Shown: positions 53,836-62,624, numbered from the stretch's first letter. The stretch is 64,000 nt of DNA from Streptomyces sp. B3I8 (GCF_030816915.1 NZ_JAUSYN010000002.1:4105501-4169500), one strand, 5' to 3'. Program-made: numbers and translations. The notes: a model not told the origin generated them from the letters alone.

Positions 53836-54461
53836 AGTCGCACCTCCAGGTATCCGCGTGCCGGGACGGCACTCCGCTCGGACGGGGAACGGTCCGCGTG
53901 ATCAGGCAGTCGGCAGCGCTGCCACCAGTCGTCCCACACGCCTCTCTCCATGAAGTATGTCCGTTCCTCGGGCGCCATGACCTCAGGCCGGAAGACATTG
54001 CCGACAGGGCGGTACCCGACTCTCATCGGTGAGACGCCATACCTTTCCCTCATGCTGTTCCGGCTCTTGAACGCGGTGGTCAGCCACTTGGAGCCAGGCT
54101 TGCCGCGTACCACGCGCTCGGCTCTGGTATCGATCAGCAGGGTCGCGTCGATGTTCTGCGGGTCGGGTTTCGCGCTGACGTAGCTGCCTCCCAGCCACAG
54201 CCTGTGGACGAGGACGAGTCCGCCGAGGGCGTCCGTGTACTCGTCCTCGAGCGCGAGAAACTTGTCGAGGTAGTCGTGCAATCCGTCCCACAGTTGGGCG
54301 CGGGTCGCGGAATCACGGAACTCCGGCGCGCCGACGAGGAGAGATTCCGCTTCGTCGAAGGAGACCGAGTAACGGCCCAGTGGAAGGAATCCATTCGCGG
54401 CGAAGGAAGGCAACACGAGCTGTGGGTCCTGTCGGTTCGGTGAGTGTCCGAGGAAGGTCAC
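53832..54461 (-). CDS. Nucleotidyltransferase-fold-like protein (DUF6932-like)
   Basis: 209 residues. Near the N-terminus LPSFAANGFLPLGRYSVSFDE resembles the opening of DUF6932-type proteins, followed by a helical region and WLGGSYVSAKPDPQNIDATLL, which fits the GS-x(n)-DxD nucleotidyltransferase signature. The first metal Asp is replaced by Asn103 (N-I-D, Asp105 kept), so catalysis may be impaired. Overlaps the downstream partner by 4 nt. Fold assignment is inference from this motif; relatives occur in toxin-antitoxin and phage-defence settings. Confidence 0.65.
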   Translation of the reverse strand: MTFLGHSPNRQDPQLVLPSFAANGFLPLGRYSVSFDEAESLLVGAPEFRDSATRAQLWDGLHDYLDKFLALEDEYTDALGGLVLVHRLWLGGSYVSAKPDPQNIDATLLIDTRAERVVRGKPGSKWLTTAFKSRNSMRERYGVSPMRVGYRPVGNVFRPEVMAPEERTYFMERGVWDDWWQRCRLPDHADRSPSERSAVPARGYLEVRL

Positions 54462-54556
54462 GACCTGCCGTGCGGGTCATCCTGCCGCGATGTCGTCCGG
54501 ACCGTCACGGCTTTTCATGATTCGGCCCGCCACCGCGGCGCGCCGCGCGCAGCCGG

Positions 54557-55417
54557 TCAGTCGTCGAAGATCTCTTCGACGGAGGACGCGGTGACGGAGC
54601 GGAGGAGCCAGTGCCGAAGGCTCTCCGGGTCGAGGCACCATGTGATTCGCCTGCGCGCATCTTCGGGGAGGATGAGTCCCCGTTCCGCCAGGATGAGCAG
54701 AAGATCTTCCCGGCGGGTCCGCGTGATGCGTTCGATACGGGCTCTCTCGTGACTTTTTCTCCTGATGATTGGCCGCATCAGATCACTCCATGCGTGCCTG
54801 GCCGGATGGAGGCGGAGACCCAGCTCGGTGAGACCGGTGAGCGGGTAGGCAAGAAGGTCCGGGACATCCCGCAGGGAAGCGGACAACGCCTCCAGCGCGG
54901 AACCGATGAGCGGAGCGGCCGGATGCATGACGGCCGAGAGCGCGGCGAGCGCCGGGTCGGCGCGGGCCTCCTCGAGATCGGTGATCAGCGGCAGGTTGTT
55001 TGGGCTCGCCACGAAGGGGCGCAGGGTCAGTGCGGGTGGTTGAACCGGCCCACTGGACACCGGCTGCCCGGCCCACTGAGCCGTCTCCTGGTCGGAGCAC
55101 ATGATCAGCAAGGCCGTGGGCAGCTGGTGCTGGGTCCACAGGTACGGGACGTGGTGTGCCCAGTGCGCCGGCCTGCGGGAGGCCCTGCGGTCCTGCGCCT
55201 CGATCAGCAGCAGGAATGACCCTCGCCCCGCTGTTTCCAGATGCAGTTGCGTGTTCCGCCGACACCCGGCGGGGCTGTTCGTGTCGATGGCCGAGGGCAG
55301 CACAGTGGTCTCGACGATCGTGGGTACGGCAATGCCGAGCAGTGGCGCCACACGGCTGAAGAGTCCGGGGTCGTGCTGGAAGATGCGGTGCATCGCTTCG
55401 TGGGGTGGGCTGAGCAT
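54557..55417 (-). CDS. Rpn-like/PD-(D/E)XK family protein, common streptomycete type
   Basis: 286 residues of a multicopy Streptomyces family that opens SPPHEAMHRIFQHDPGLF and ends WLLRSVTASSVEEIF. The fold resembles Rpn-type PD-(D/E)XK nucleases: the ExK position is LLIEAQDR (Glu73, Gln75). The preceding acidic position, Asp in relatives I remember (VDTLLR), is Asn55 here (RNTQLHL). Activity is therefore doubtful. It starts 18 bp after the HTH gene, suggesting cotranscription. Confidence 0.75.
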   Translation of the reverse strand: MLSPPHEAMHRIFQHDPGLFSRVAPLLGIAVPTIVETTVLPSAIDTNSPAGCRRNTQLHLETAGRGSFLLLIEAQDRRASRRPAHWAHHVPYLWTQHQLPTALLIMCSDQETAQWAGQPVSSGPVQPPALTLRPFVASPNNLPLITDLEEARADPALAALSAVMHPAAPLIGSALEALSASLRDVPDLLAYPLTGLTELGLRLHPARHAWSDLMRPIIRRKSHERARIERITRTRREDLLLILAERGLILPEDARRRITWCLDPESLRHWLLRSVTASSVEEIFDD

Positions 55418-55435
55418 GTGGTTGCTTTCCGGTTG

Positions 55436-56434
55436 TCAGGGGTGAGTGGTTGCCGCACGGCAGTCGCCGCACAGGCCCGATTCGGGGGCGCGGAAGGCGC
55501 GGTCGCAGCCGTCGCAGTTGTGCAGGGGGTGCCGCTGCGGCGAGAGGTCGGCCGGGGCCCGGACCGGGGGCGGAGGCGGTAGCAGGGCGGTGAGGCGGTG
55601 GGCCAGCAGGGCGGCCGGGCGGCGCAGATCGTCCTCGGGCGGCAGGTCGGAGGTCAGGGCGGCGCGTACGGCGGACAGCGGCACGTCGTACTGCATCCAC
55701 GCGACGACGCCTGGCGCCAGGTGGGCCGTGTCGCAGGCGGAGAGCATCAGGCGGGGGTCGTGGCGGCGCAGGCCGCAGAGGAACGCCGTGGCCCTCTCCA
55801 GCATGGTCGGGGAGTGGCAGGGCGGCCGGGGCACGGGCGGGAGGGGGTGCGGCTTGCGCTTCCCGCGCGGCCGGTGGGTTTCGGTGTCGGTCGCGGCGCC
55901 GGGGACGCCTGCTGCTTCCGCTTCCGCTGCCGCTTCCGGTTGCACGGCCGGTTGCGGCTTCGGTTGCGGAGGCGGCGGGGGTGGCTCCGGCGGTGGTGTC
56001 CGGGTGGGGGCGTGGTGGCGGGATGCCCCCGGCTGGTTGCAGGAGACCGTGCGGGTGATCATGCGGCCGGACGGGGTGCGTTCGCGCTCGCGGCGCAGGT
56101 AGCCGTGCGCCTCCAGCTCGCGCAGACCCGCCGCGATGCGGGTGCGGCCCTCGGGGAAGCGCGTGGCGAGGGTCTTGATGTCCACGAGGGCGTTGCTCGG
56201 CAGCGACTGGATGTGCACGGCCAACGCGATGGCGATCAGCGACAGCTCCGGGTGCTGGGCGAGGTGGTTGCCGATCACCGTGAAGCGGGAGGTGTGCCGG
56301 GTGTTCTCGTGGGTGACGCCGAAGGCGCGCGGGCCGGGGCGCCGGCCGGGGTGCGAATGCGCCCGGGAGGGGGGTTTGTCGGCGGTATCGGCTGACTGGG
56401 GGCGCGTGGGAGCGCTAGGGTTCTGGGCACCCAT
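55436..56434 (-). CDS. Helix-turn-helix protein with C-terminal zinc ribbon
   Basis: 332 residues. A winged-helix domain spans about 50-130 (SLIAIALAVHIQSLPSNALVD, then TLATRFPEGRTRIAAGLRELEAHGYLRRER), followed by a long Pro/Glu/Ala linker, a helical middle region (ERATAFLCGLRRHDPRLML) and a C-terminal zinc ribbon with CDGC and CGDC (Cys307, 310, 322, 325). This architecture recurs in Streptomyces, often beside Rpn-like genes as here. DNA-binding role likely; targets unknown. Confidence 0.8.
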   Translation of the reverse strand: MGAQNPSAPTRPQSADTADKPPSRAHSHPGRRPGPRAFGVTHENTRHTSRFTVIGNHLAQHPELSLIAIALAVHIQSLPSNALVDIKTLATRFPEGRTRIAAGLRELEAHGYLRRERERTPSGRMITRTVSCNQPGASRHHAPTRTPPPEPPPPPPQPKPQPAVQPEAAAEAEAAGVPGAATDTETHRPRGKRKPHPLPPVPRPPCHSPTMLERATAFLCGLRRHDPRLMLSACDTAHLAPGVVAWMQYDVPLSAVRAALTSDLPPEDDLRRPAALLAHRLTALLPPPPPVRAPADLSPQRHPLHNCDGCDRAFRAPESGLCGDCRAATTHP

Positions 56435-56581
56435 GGGGAAGCCTTTCTGGGTTGTCTTCCTCGATGGTCAGGCCCTCGATCGGGATTGCGTGTCCCGGCC
56501 GGGGGCCGACGCATATGCGCCGCTCTGTGCGCTGAGAGTAGGGCCGTCGGGGGTGCCGAAATCCAGCCGAACCGGCGATGT

Positions 56582-57148
56582 TCACCCGGCCGAGTGAGCG
56601 GCTCCCATGTGCTGACCGACGGGCGGGAAGGGTGGGGCTTGGTCGGGTTCTTTCTCCCCCAGGTCCTTTACGGGAAGACCGCCTGCGGTACCGGGTCCCG
56701 TGGGCGCGGGTTCCGGCCATGAGCAGCACAGTTCGGCCCACACGGTCTTGCGCGGGAACCGGTCCTCGGTGACTCCCCACCGGTCCGCGAGCGCGTCGAC
56801 GAGGAGCAGCCCGCGCCCCGACTCGGCGGTTTCCTGCGGGTGTTGGAGCTCGGGGAGCCGGTCACCGCGCGTGTCGGTGACCTCGATGCGGAGCGTGCCG
56901 CCGATCACGTGGAGCATCAGCCGGAAGTCCCGCCCCGGGACGCGTCCGTGGGTCGCGGCGTTGGCCGCCAGTTCGGCCACGAGCTGGCTCGCGGTCTCCG
57001 TGGGCAGCCCCCAGTGGCGCAGTTGCGCCTCCGTGAGCAGGCGGGCCAGCCGGGCTCCGCGCCGCGTGGCGGACAGCAGCACGGTGAAGTGGGGGAACTG
57101 GTCGGCCGGTTGGGCCGTGGCCTCGGTTACGGCGATTTCCTGATTCAC
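56582..57148 (-). CDS. RsbW-like HATPase (anti-sigma-type regulatory kinase)
   Basis: 188 residues with a stand-alone HATPase_c domain: N-box ELAANAATHG, G1 DTRGDRLP and G2 GRGLLLVDALADRWG. No phosphoacceptor domain, so of the RsbW/SpoIIAB class used in partner-switch control. A Pro-rich tail follows. It is divergent from a WhiJ-like/DUF397 pair, the gene set of abaA/whiJ-type loci in Streptomyces. A perfect palindrome lies 5 bp upstream of its start codon. Confidence 0.85.
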   Translation of the reverse strand: MNQEIAVTEATAQPADQFPHFTVLLSATRRGARLARLLTEAQLRHWGLPTETASQLVAELAANAATHGRVPGRDFRLMLHVIGGTLRIEVTDTRGDRLPELQHPQETAESGRGLLLVDALADRWGVTEDRFPRKTVWAELCCSWPEPAPTGPGTAGGLPVKDLGEKEPDQAPPFPPVGQHMGAAHSAG

Positions 57149-57303
57149 ATCACTCAGCGTGGCTGAGCGCGCTTACCGTGAAGAGTGACTGGGCGGCTGC
57201 GTACCGTGACTGTCGGCGGGTTGTCCGGTGCTGTCCGGACCGTCGGCACCGTTGCTACGGGTAGGGCGTCGCGGTACGACGCGGGACTACGGAGGAGCGC
57301 GGC
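57149..57303. promoter_or_regulatory. Divergent regulatory region with palindrome and direct repeats
   Basis: 155 bp between the HATPase and WhiJ-like genes. It holds CTCAGC-GTG-GCTGAG (57153-57167), a perfect palindrome, and TACCGTGA twice (57174-57181 and 57202-57209), 28 bp apart. These are candidate binding sites for the WhiJ-like regulator. Confidence 0.55.
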
Positions 57304-58188
57304 ATGTCGGTGGACGGCGAGGCGGTACGGACGAGGCCGGAGACGGACGGGGCGGACGAGCCGGGGTGGGAGGTGGACCCCGACGACGAGTGGGGCGTAG
57401 CCGTGATCACCACGGTGGGGCGGCAGTTGAAGCTGCGGAGGGAGGCGGCGGGGCTCCGCGCCGCCGAGTTCGGGGCGGCGATCGGGTACGGGGAGGACCT
57501 GGTCTACAAGGTGGAGGGCGGGAAACGGATCCCCCGGCAGGACTACCTCGTCAGGGCCGACGAGGTCCTGGACGCGGGTGGGCTCATCGCGGCGACGTGG
57601 GCGGACGTGAGGAAGGTCCGGTATCCGAAGCGAGTTCGGGAACTGGCCAAGTTGGAGGCCCAGGCGGTAGAGATCGGCATCTACGAGAGCAACGGCATCA
57701 ACGGCCTTCTGCAGGTCGCCGACCATGCAAGGGCCTTGTTCAAGGCCATGCAGCCTCCGTACTCCCCGGACGAGGTGGAGCGGATGGTGGCCGCGCGAGT
57801 GGCTCGTGCTTCGGTCTTCGACCGTTCACCCGCGCCTGCCCTCAGTTGGGTCCTGGAAGAGGCGGCCCTACGGCGGCCTATCGGGGGCACAATGGTGTGG
57901 CGCCAGCAGCTCGAACGCCTGTCGGAGGTGGGGCAGTTGCACAACGTCGTACTTCAAGTGATGCCGTTGAACTGCGAGACGCACTCCGGCATGGACGGCA
58001 AGATCGAGCTTCTGAAGTTCGCGGACGGATCAGCGGTGGGCCGCTCCGATGGCGCGTTCAACGGCCGGCCGACCTCGGAACCCAAACACCTGCGCATCCT
58101 TGAGCTGCGGTATGGCACCATCCGGGCTCAGGCGCTCTCGCCACGGGAGTCGCTGACCTTCATCGAGCAACTGCTGGGAGAAACATGA
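57304..58188 (+). CDS. WhiJ-like XRE regulator with DUF5753 domain
   Basis: 294 residues. Residues about 38-95 are an XRE helix-turn-helix (TVGRQLKLRREAAGLRAAEF, then GYGEDLVYKVEGGKRIPRQD); residues about 110-290 are the DUF5753 domain (YESNGINGLLQVADHARALF, SWVLEEAALRRPIGG, VVLQVMPLN). WhiJ family members repress development with a small DUF397 partner, which follows here with an ATGA overlap. The first 35 residues are acidic and variable. Confidence 0.9.
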   Translation: MSVDGEAVRTRPETDGADEPGWEVDPDDEWGVAVITTVGRQLKLRREAAGLRAAEFGAAIGYGEDLVYKVEGGKRIPRQDYLVRADEVLDAGGLIAATWADVRKVRYPKRVRELAKLEAQAVEIGIYESNGINGLLQVADHARALFKAMQPPYSPDEVERMVAARVARASVFDRSPAPALSWVLEEAALRRPIGGTMVWRQQLERLSEVGQLHNVVLQVMPLNCETHSGMDGKIELLKFADGSAVGRSDGAFNGRPTSEPKHLRILELRYGTIRAQALSPRESLTFIEQLLGET

Positions 58189-58394
58189 TCCGCAAGCCCA
58201 CTGCCGGGGACGCCTCCGAGCTGGCGTGGTTCAAGAGCAGCTACAGCAGCGGCAACGACGGCAACTCCTGCGTGGAGCTTGCCGTCACCCCCGGCACCGT
58301 GCATGTCCGCGACTCGAAGAACGTGGAGGGTCCCCGGCTGGAGCTCGGGCCCGGCACCTGGGCCCACTTCGTGGCGTACGCCTCGGAAGGCTGA
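58185..58394 (+). CDS. DUF397 domain protein
   Basis: 69-residue protein of the DUF397 family: AWFKSSYSSGNDGNSCVELA, then VHVRDSKN and the final WAHFVAY. It is the small partner of the WhiJ-like regulator (4-nt overlap). In characterised cases the partner modulates the XRE protein, and the pair has been compared to toxin-antitoxin modules. Confidence 0.92.
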   Translation: MIRKPTAGDASELAWFKSSYSSGNDGNSCVELAVTPGTVHVRDSKNVEGPRLELGPGTWAHFVAYASEG

Positions 58395-58529
58395 CCCCTC
58401 AACGGCAGCGTGCCCCACCCCTGGTCGGCGCCGGGTGCGGGGCGCGAACGCGTGGCCGACGCGATGCTCGCCCAGGGAGTCATCCAGGGTCCGGGGCGGT
58501 CGGCCGGAGTCCGGGTCTCGGCCGCCGCC

Positions 58530-60704
58530 TCATACCTTGCGCGCCGGGGACCCCGGGCCGTCGGACGACGACGGGTCCGGTGTCGGGTTGGGCTGCCAGA
58601 GCCAGGGGCGGCCCTCCGGGGTCAGGCCCGCCGCCACCGGGCCGCGGCGGCGGGAGCTGTGCAGTACGAAGCCGTCCAGGGAGTCCGTCGTGGACGTGGC
58701 GTGCTTGCCGGTGGTGCGGTGGACGAGGCGGAGCCGGCCGTCGAGCCCGCGGCCCAGCAGGTGGGTGCCTGCCGCGGTGACGGGGCCGTAGCCCGGGAAG
58801 GACACCGCTGCGCCCGTGGGGGCGAGGAGCGTGGGGGAGGCGGGCGGACGGTAGTACAGGTGTCCGTCCGCCACGGCTATCGCGCCGGCCGGGACCGCCG
58901 GTCCGCTCTGGACGCCGGGGACGGGGGAGGGGCCCTGCGGGGTCCAGTGGTGCACGGCGTCGCGGCCGGGCGCGTACACGTGCACCTGGCCGTCCGCCCC
59001 GACCACCGCGGTCAGCCCGTCCTGCACCGGCCCGCCGCCGAGGTTCCGCCACGGCGACCAGGCCCCGCCGGTCTCCCTGACCCGGGTGCTGATGCCCTGG
59101 TCGGCGTTGCGCACGAAGAGGTGGACGCGGCCGTCGGGCGCGGTGACCGCGACGGGGACGCCGATGCGCCGGCCCCGGTTCGCGTCGGCGCCCTCGGGGT
59201 TGCCGAGCCCGGTCCACGCCCTGAAGGCGCCGCCCGGCGCGCGCTGCTCCAGCAGCACGATCTCCCGGGTGTCGGACCCGCCGAGCCCTACGACGGACGC
59301 GAACCGCAGCGCCAGGAGCAGCAGCCGGCCGTCGTCCAGCACCGCCGAACCGAGCGCCGGCGCGAGCGGGCCGCCGCCGAGGTCGGACGGCTCGCCGAAC
59401 GTCCCGTCCGCCCCCTCCTGCCAGCGCACCGCCCGCATGCCGAGCACCCCGTACGCGGTCAGCCGCCCGCCCGCCGCCTCGGTCAGCGCGAGCCGGGGGC
59501 CGGGGTGACGGTAGTGCGTGGAGCGCACCCAGCGCTTGCGGTTGCGCAGCGGCCGGTCGCCGCCGACGTTGTAGTCGCCGCAGCCGGCGGGGTTGCCGCA
59601 CTTCCACTCGGGGGAGCCGCCGTACGGCACCAGGTGCGCGGCCTTGGCGTCCAGGACCGCGGGCGGAAGGTTGTCCGGCCAGTGGTGGTTGTAGTAGCCG
59701 CGGTAGGCGACGGTGGTGAACTCCGGCGGACCGTCGGGCCCGGCCGTCCGCGCCCAGCGGGCCAGCGCGGCCCAGGTGAAGGAGGCGACGGCGGTGTGGT
59801 CGGCGTGGTCGGAGTAGCCGGGCTGCTCGCTGTCGCGGATGCGGGTGATCCGGTCGCTGAGCTGGATGTCCGGGTCGGGGTCCAGGGTGTGCACCAGGGT
59901 GGGGCGGTAGTGCGCGAACAGCCCGACGAGGACGTCGAGGAGGTCGTCGTGGTCGTACGAGCGCACCCGCCGCACCGGTGAGCCGTCGGCGACGACGGTG
60001 GTCAGCCGCAGCCCGGTCTGCCGCCACAGCGCGGGCACGCCCATGCGCCGGAAGGGCGTGTGCATGGCGAGGTCGAGATGGACGAGTTCGACGCGGCGGC
60101 CCTGGTGTTCGAGGGTGTTCAGCTCGGCCTGGTGCCCGCCCGGCAGGGTGAGGGAGGATTCCTCCCATCGAGTGAAGACGGGGAGCCCGAGCTGGGTGGC
60201 GTAGCTCTGCCGAAGGCCCTGGTGGCGGGCGGAGGAGTAGGCGGCCTTGTCGGCGGGCGGGTGTGGGCGCCCGGGAACCTTGTTGACGCCGTCGGCCTCG
60301 CCCGCGGTGACGTACACGCAGACCAGCGGGGCGCCGGCGGCCATCGCGTACTGGGTGTCCGGGTTCATGAAGTACAGGTCGTCGTCCGGATGCGCGAGGA
60401 CCTGCATCACCAGGGCACGCCGGCCCTGCACGGCGGGGCGCCCCGTGACGGGGGCGGACCCGGCGGTGGGTGCCTTGGCGGAGGTGCCGCCGACCCGGGA
60501 GAGGCCGTACCCGACGACGGCCCCGCCCAGCCCCACCGCACCACCGACGAGCACGGCCCGCCGGGCCGCCCCCGACCTGCCCGTTCCCGGGGTGCCGAGG
60601 CCGGCGGTGTCGATACCGGGGGTGCCGGTACCGGTGCCCGCACTGTCCTCCGTGCGTCGTTTCGCCCTGTCTGCCCACGCAGCCCGGGCATGCCTGAACC
60701 GCAT
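58530..60704 (-). CDS. Exported PIG-L family deacetylase with C-terminal beta-propeller
   Basis: 724 residues. A basic N-terminus with SGAARRAVLVGGAVGLGG looks like a Tat or uncleaved export signal. The PIG-L zinc deacetylase domain starts near residue 98 with AHPDDDLYFMNPD (residues 104-116) and includes a later SDHADHTAVASF with the metal His pair. Residues about 400-700 consist of repeated beta blades (GRLTAYGVLGMRAVRW, DGRVHLFVRN, DGQVHVYAPG, DGRLRLVHR), probably a carbohydrate-binding propeller. Start ATG 60704 was preferred over a longer frame to 60872 lacking protein-like sequence. It likely de-N-acetylates an extracellular amino sugar. Confidence 0.88.
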   Translation of the reverse strand: MRFRHARAAWADRAKRRTEDSAGTGTGTPGIDTAGLGTPGTGRSGAARRAVLVGGAVGLGGAVVGYGLSRVGGTSAKAPTAGSAPVTGRPAVQGRRALVMQVLAHPDDDLYFMNPDTQYAMAAGAPLVCVYVTAGEADGVNKVPGRPHPPADKAAYSSARHQGLRQSYATQLGLPVFTRWEESSLTLPGGHQAELNTLEHQGRRVELVHLDLAMHTPFRRMGVPALWRQTGLRLTTVVADGSPVRRVRSYDHDDLLDVLVGLFAHYRPTLVHTLDPDPDIQLSDRITRIRDSEQPGYSDHADHTAVASFTWAALARWARTAGPDGPPEFTTVAYRGYYNHHWPDNLPPAVLDAKAAHLVPYGGSPEWKCGNPAGCGDYNVGGDRPLRNRKRWVRSTHYRHPGPRLALTEAAGGRLTAYGVLGMRAVRWQEGADGTFGEPSDLGGGPLAPALGSAVLDDGRLLLLALRFASVVGLGGSDTREIVLLEQRAPGGAFRAWTGLGNPEGADANRGRRIGVPVAVTAPDGRVHLFVRNADQGISTRVRETGGAWSPWRNLGGGPVQDGLTAVVGADGQVHVYAPGRDAVHHWTPQGPSPVPGVQSGPAVPAGAIAVADGHLYYRPPASPTLLAPTGAAVSFPGYGPVTAAGTHLLGRGLDGRLRLVHRTTGKHATSTTDSLDGFVLHSSRRRGPVAAGLTPEGRPWLWQPNPTPDPSSSDGPGSPARKV

Positions 60705-60916
60705 GCTCCACACTCCGATCGCCGCCTTGCAGCGGTCGGGTGCGCTGCGGTGCTCCGTGATCCTCGGGCCGTACGGATCCCGTCGCGCCCTGCGCGCCGG
60801 TCCGTGCGGCCTCCGAATGAAGAGAGGGGAGCGAGGCGGCGAGGGTTCCCCGGGGGGACGCCTTCCGTTCACCCGGGGGCGTGATGTCGATCACCGCGGG
60901 AGGGGGCACGAACGAC

Positions 60917-60964
60917 CGACGGCCGCCGTACGCAGGGCAGTTGCCCTGCGTACGGCGGCCGTCG
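60917..60964 (-). terminator. Very long hairpin after the MFS gene
   Basis: 23-bp perfect stem (60917-60939 with 60942-60964) almost without a loop, 22 bp after the minus-strand MFS stop codon. Strong terminator for that gene. Confidence 0.85.
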
Positions 60965-60985
60965 ATACCGCTCGGTGACGTGCCG

Positions 60986-62506
60986 TCAGTGCGCGCCCGC
61001 GCCGGCCGGGGCGCCGCGGCCCTGGGGGCGGGCGGTGACCAGGACGCCCGAGGCCACGGCGGCGATCAGCATGGCCGCCACGCCCCACCAGATGGCGTGG
61101 GTGTAGCCGTGCACGATGCCCTCGCGCACCACCTGCGCCTTGCGCGAGGGATCGGTGAGGTGGCCGCCGATGTACGTCGACGTCGCCGACGTGGCGATCG
61201 TGTTCAGCAGCGCGGTGCCGAGCGAACCGCCCACCTGCTGCGAGGTGTTGACCATCGCGGAGGTCACGCCCGCGTCCTGCGGACGGACGCCGTGGGTCGC
61301 GGTGGAGAAGACCGGCATGAAGGTCAGGCCCATGCCGAGCCCGAGCAGCAGTTCGGCCGGGAGGATGTGCGTGGCGTACGAGGAGTCGACGCCGAGCTGG
61401 GTCAGCACCAGGAGCCCCGAGGCCGCGAGCAGCATGCCGGGCACCATCAGCGCACGGGCCGGCACGCGCGGCAGCAGCCGGGCGGAGATCTGGGTGGAGC
61501 CGGTGATGATCGCCGCGGACATCGGCAGGAACGCCAGACCGCTCCTGACCGGGGAGTACCCGAGGATGCCCTGGAGGTAGTAGGTCATGAACAGGAACAG
61601 ACCGAACATGCCGATCGTGGCGAGCGCCATCGTCAGGAAGGACCCGGCACGGTTGCGGTCGCTGAGGATGCGCAGCGGCAGCAGCGGGGACTTCGCCTTC
61701 GTCTGCCAGAAAACGAACGCCACGAGCAGCGCCAGGCCGCCGAAGAGCAGGGTCAGCACCAGGGCGTCGCTCCAGCCGCGCGGCTGGGCCTCGGAGAAGC
61801 CGTAGACGACGGCGACCAGGCCGCCGCAGCCGAGGATGACGCCGGGCACGTCCAGCTTGGCCTCGCTGTGGCCGGGGCGGTCGTGCAGCAGGACGACCGC
61901 GCCGATCACCGCGACGATCGCGATCGGGATGTTGACGTACAGGCACCAGCGCCAGTTCGCGTACGAGGTGAGCACGCCGCCCAGCAGCAGGCCGAGCGCG
62001 GCGCCCGCGCCGGCGATGGCGCCGTAGATGCCGAACGCCTTGCCGCGCTCGCGCGGGTCGGTGAACGTCGTGGTCATCAGGGACAGCGCGGAGGGCGCGA
62101 GGACGGCGCCGAACACGCCCTGCAGGGCGCGCGCGGCGAAGAGCATGCCGGGGCTGCCGGCCGCGCCGCCGATGCCGGAGGCGACGGCGAAGCCGATCAG
62201 GCCGAAGATGAAGGTGCGCTTGCGGCCGACACGGTCGGCGACGCGGCCGCCGAGCAGCAGCAGACCGCCGAAGGCGAGGGTGTAGGCGGTGATGACCCAC
62301 TGGCGGTTGCCGTCGGTCATGCCCAGCGCCTTCTGCGCGGACGGCAGCGCGATGTTCACGATGGTCGCGTCGAGGACGACCATCAGCTGGGCCAGCGCGA
62401 TGATCACCAGACCCCACCAGCGACGGGGGTCCGGTGCCTCGACGGCGGTGCCGGAGGGGGGTGCCGGGGCCGTGCGTACGGCCTCGGCGGGCGAGGAGTC
62501 GCTCAT
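60986..62506 (-). CDS. MFS efflux transporter, DHA2 (14-TM) family
   Basis: 506-residue drug exporter. First helix LAQLMVVLDATIVNIALPS, motif A GRVADRVGRKRTFI, motif C-like LQGVFGAVLAPSALSLM, and GLLLGGVLTSYANWRWCLYVNIPI. Fourteen hydrophobic segments are expected. It is divergent from a MarR regulator, the common arrangement in which the regulator represses both genes from the shared gap. Substrate unknown. Confidence 0.93.
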   Translation of the reverse strand: MSDSSPAEAVRTAPAPPSGTAVEAPDPRRWWGLVIIALAQLMVVLDATIVNIALPSAQKALGMTDGNRQWVITAYTLAFGGLLLLGGRVADRVGRKRTFIFGLIGFAVASGIGGAAGSPGMLFAARALQGVFGAVLAPSALSLMTTTFTDPRERGKAFGIYGAIAGAGAALGLLLGGVLTSYANWRWCLYVNIPIAIVAVIGAVVLLHDRPGHSEAKLDVPGVILGCGGLVAVVYGFSEAQPRGWSDALVLTLLFGGLALLVAFVFWQTKAKSPLLPLRILSDRNRAGSFLTMALATIGMFGLFLFMTYYLQGILGYSPVRSGLAFLPMSAAIITGSTQISARLLPRVPARALMVPGMLLAASGLLVLTQLGVDSSYATHILPAELLLGLGMGLTFMPVFSTATHGVRPQDAGVTSAMVNTSQQVGGSLGTALLNTIATSATSTYIGGHLTDPSRKAQVVREGIVHGYTHAIWWGVAAMLIAAVASGVLVTARPQGRGAPAGAGAH

Positions 62507-62565
62507 TCGCGGGGTGTCGCTTCCTTGGATTCGTGAGGGTCGTCGCTCGGGCTCCCGGCCCGGAC

Positions 62566-62618
62566 CGTCACTTGCGCGGATCGTCAGTGACGCTGATCGT
62601 CAGGTGCCAGGATACGCT
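62566..62618 (+). promoter_or_regulatory. MarR promoter and half-site array in divergent gap
   Basis: CGTCA recurs at 62566, 62582 and 62598 at exact 16-bp steps, and TGACG at 62588-62592 makes the palindromes CGTCA-G-TGACG and TGACG-CTGAT-CGTCA. A -10 TACGCT (62613-62618) ends 6 bp before the MarR ATG, implying a leaderless transcript. Confidence 0.65.
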
Positions 62619-62624
62619 ACCTCC

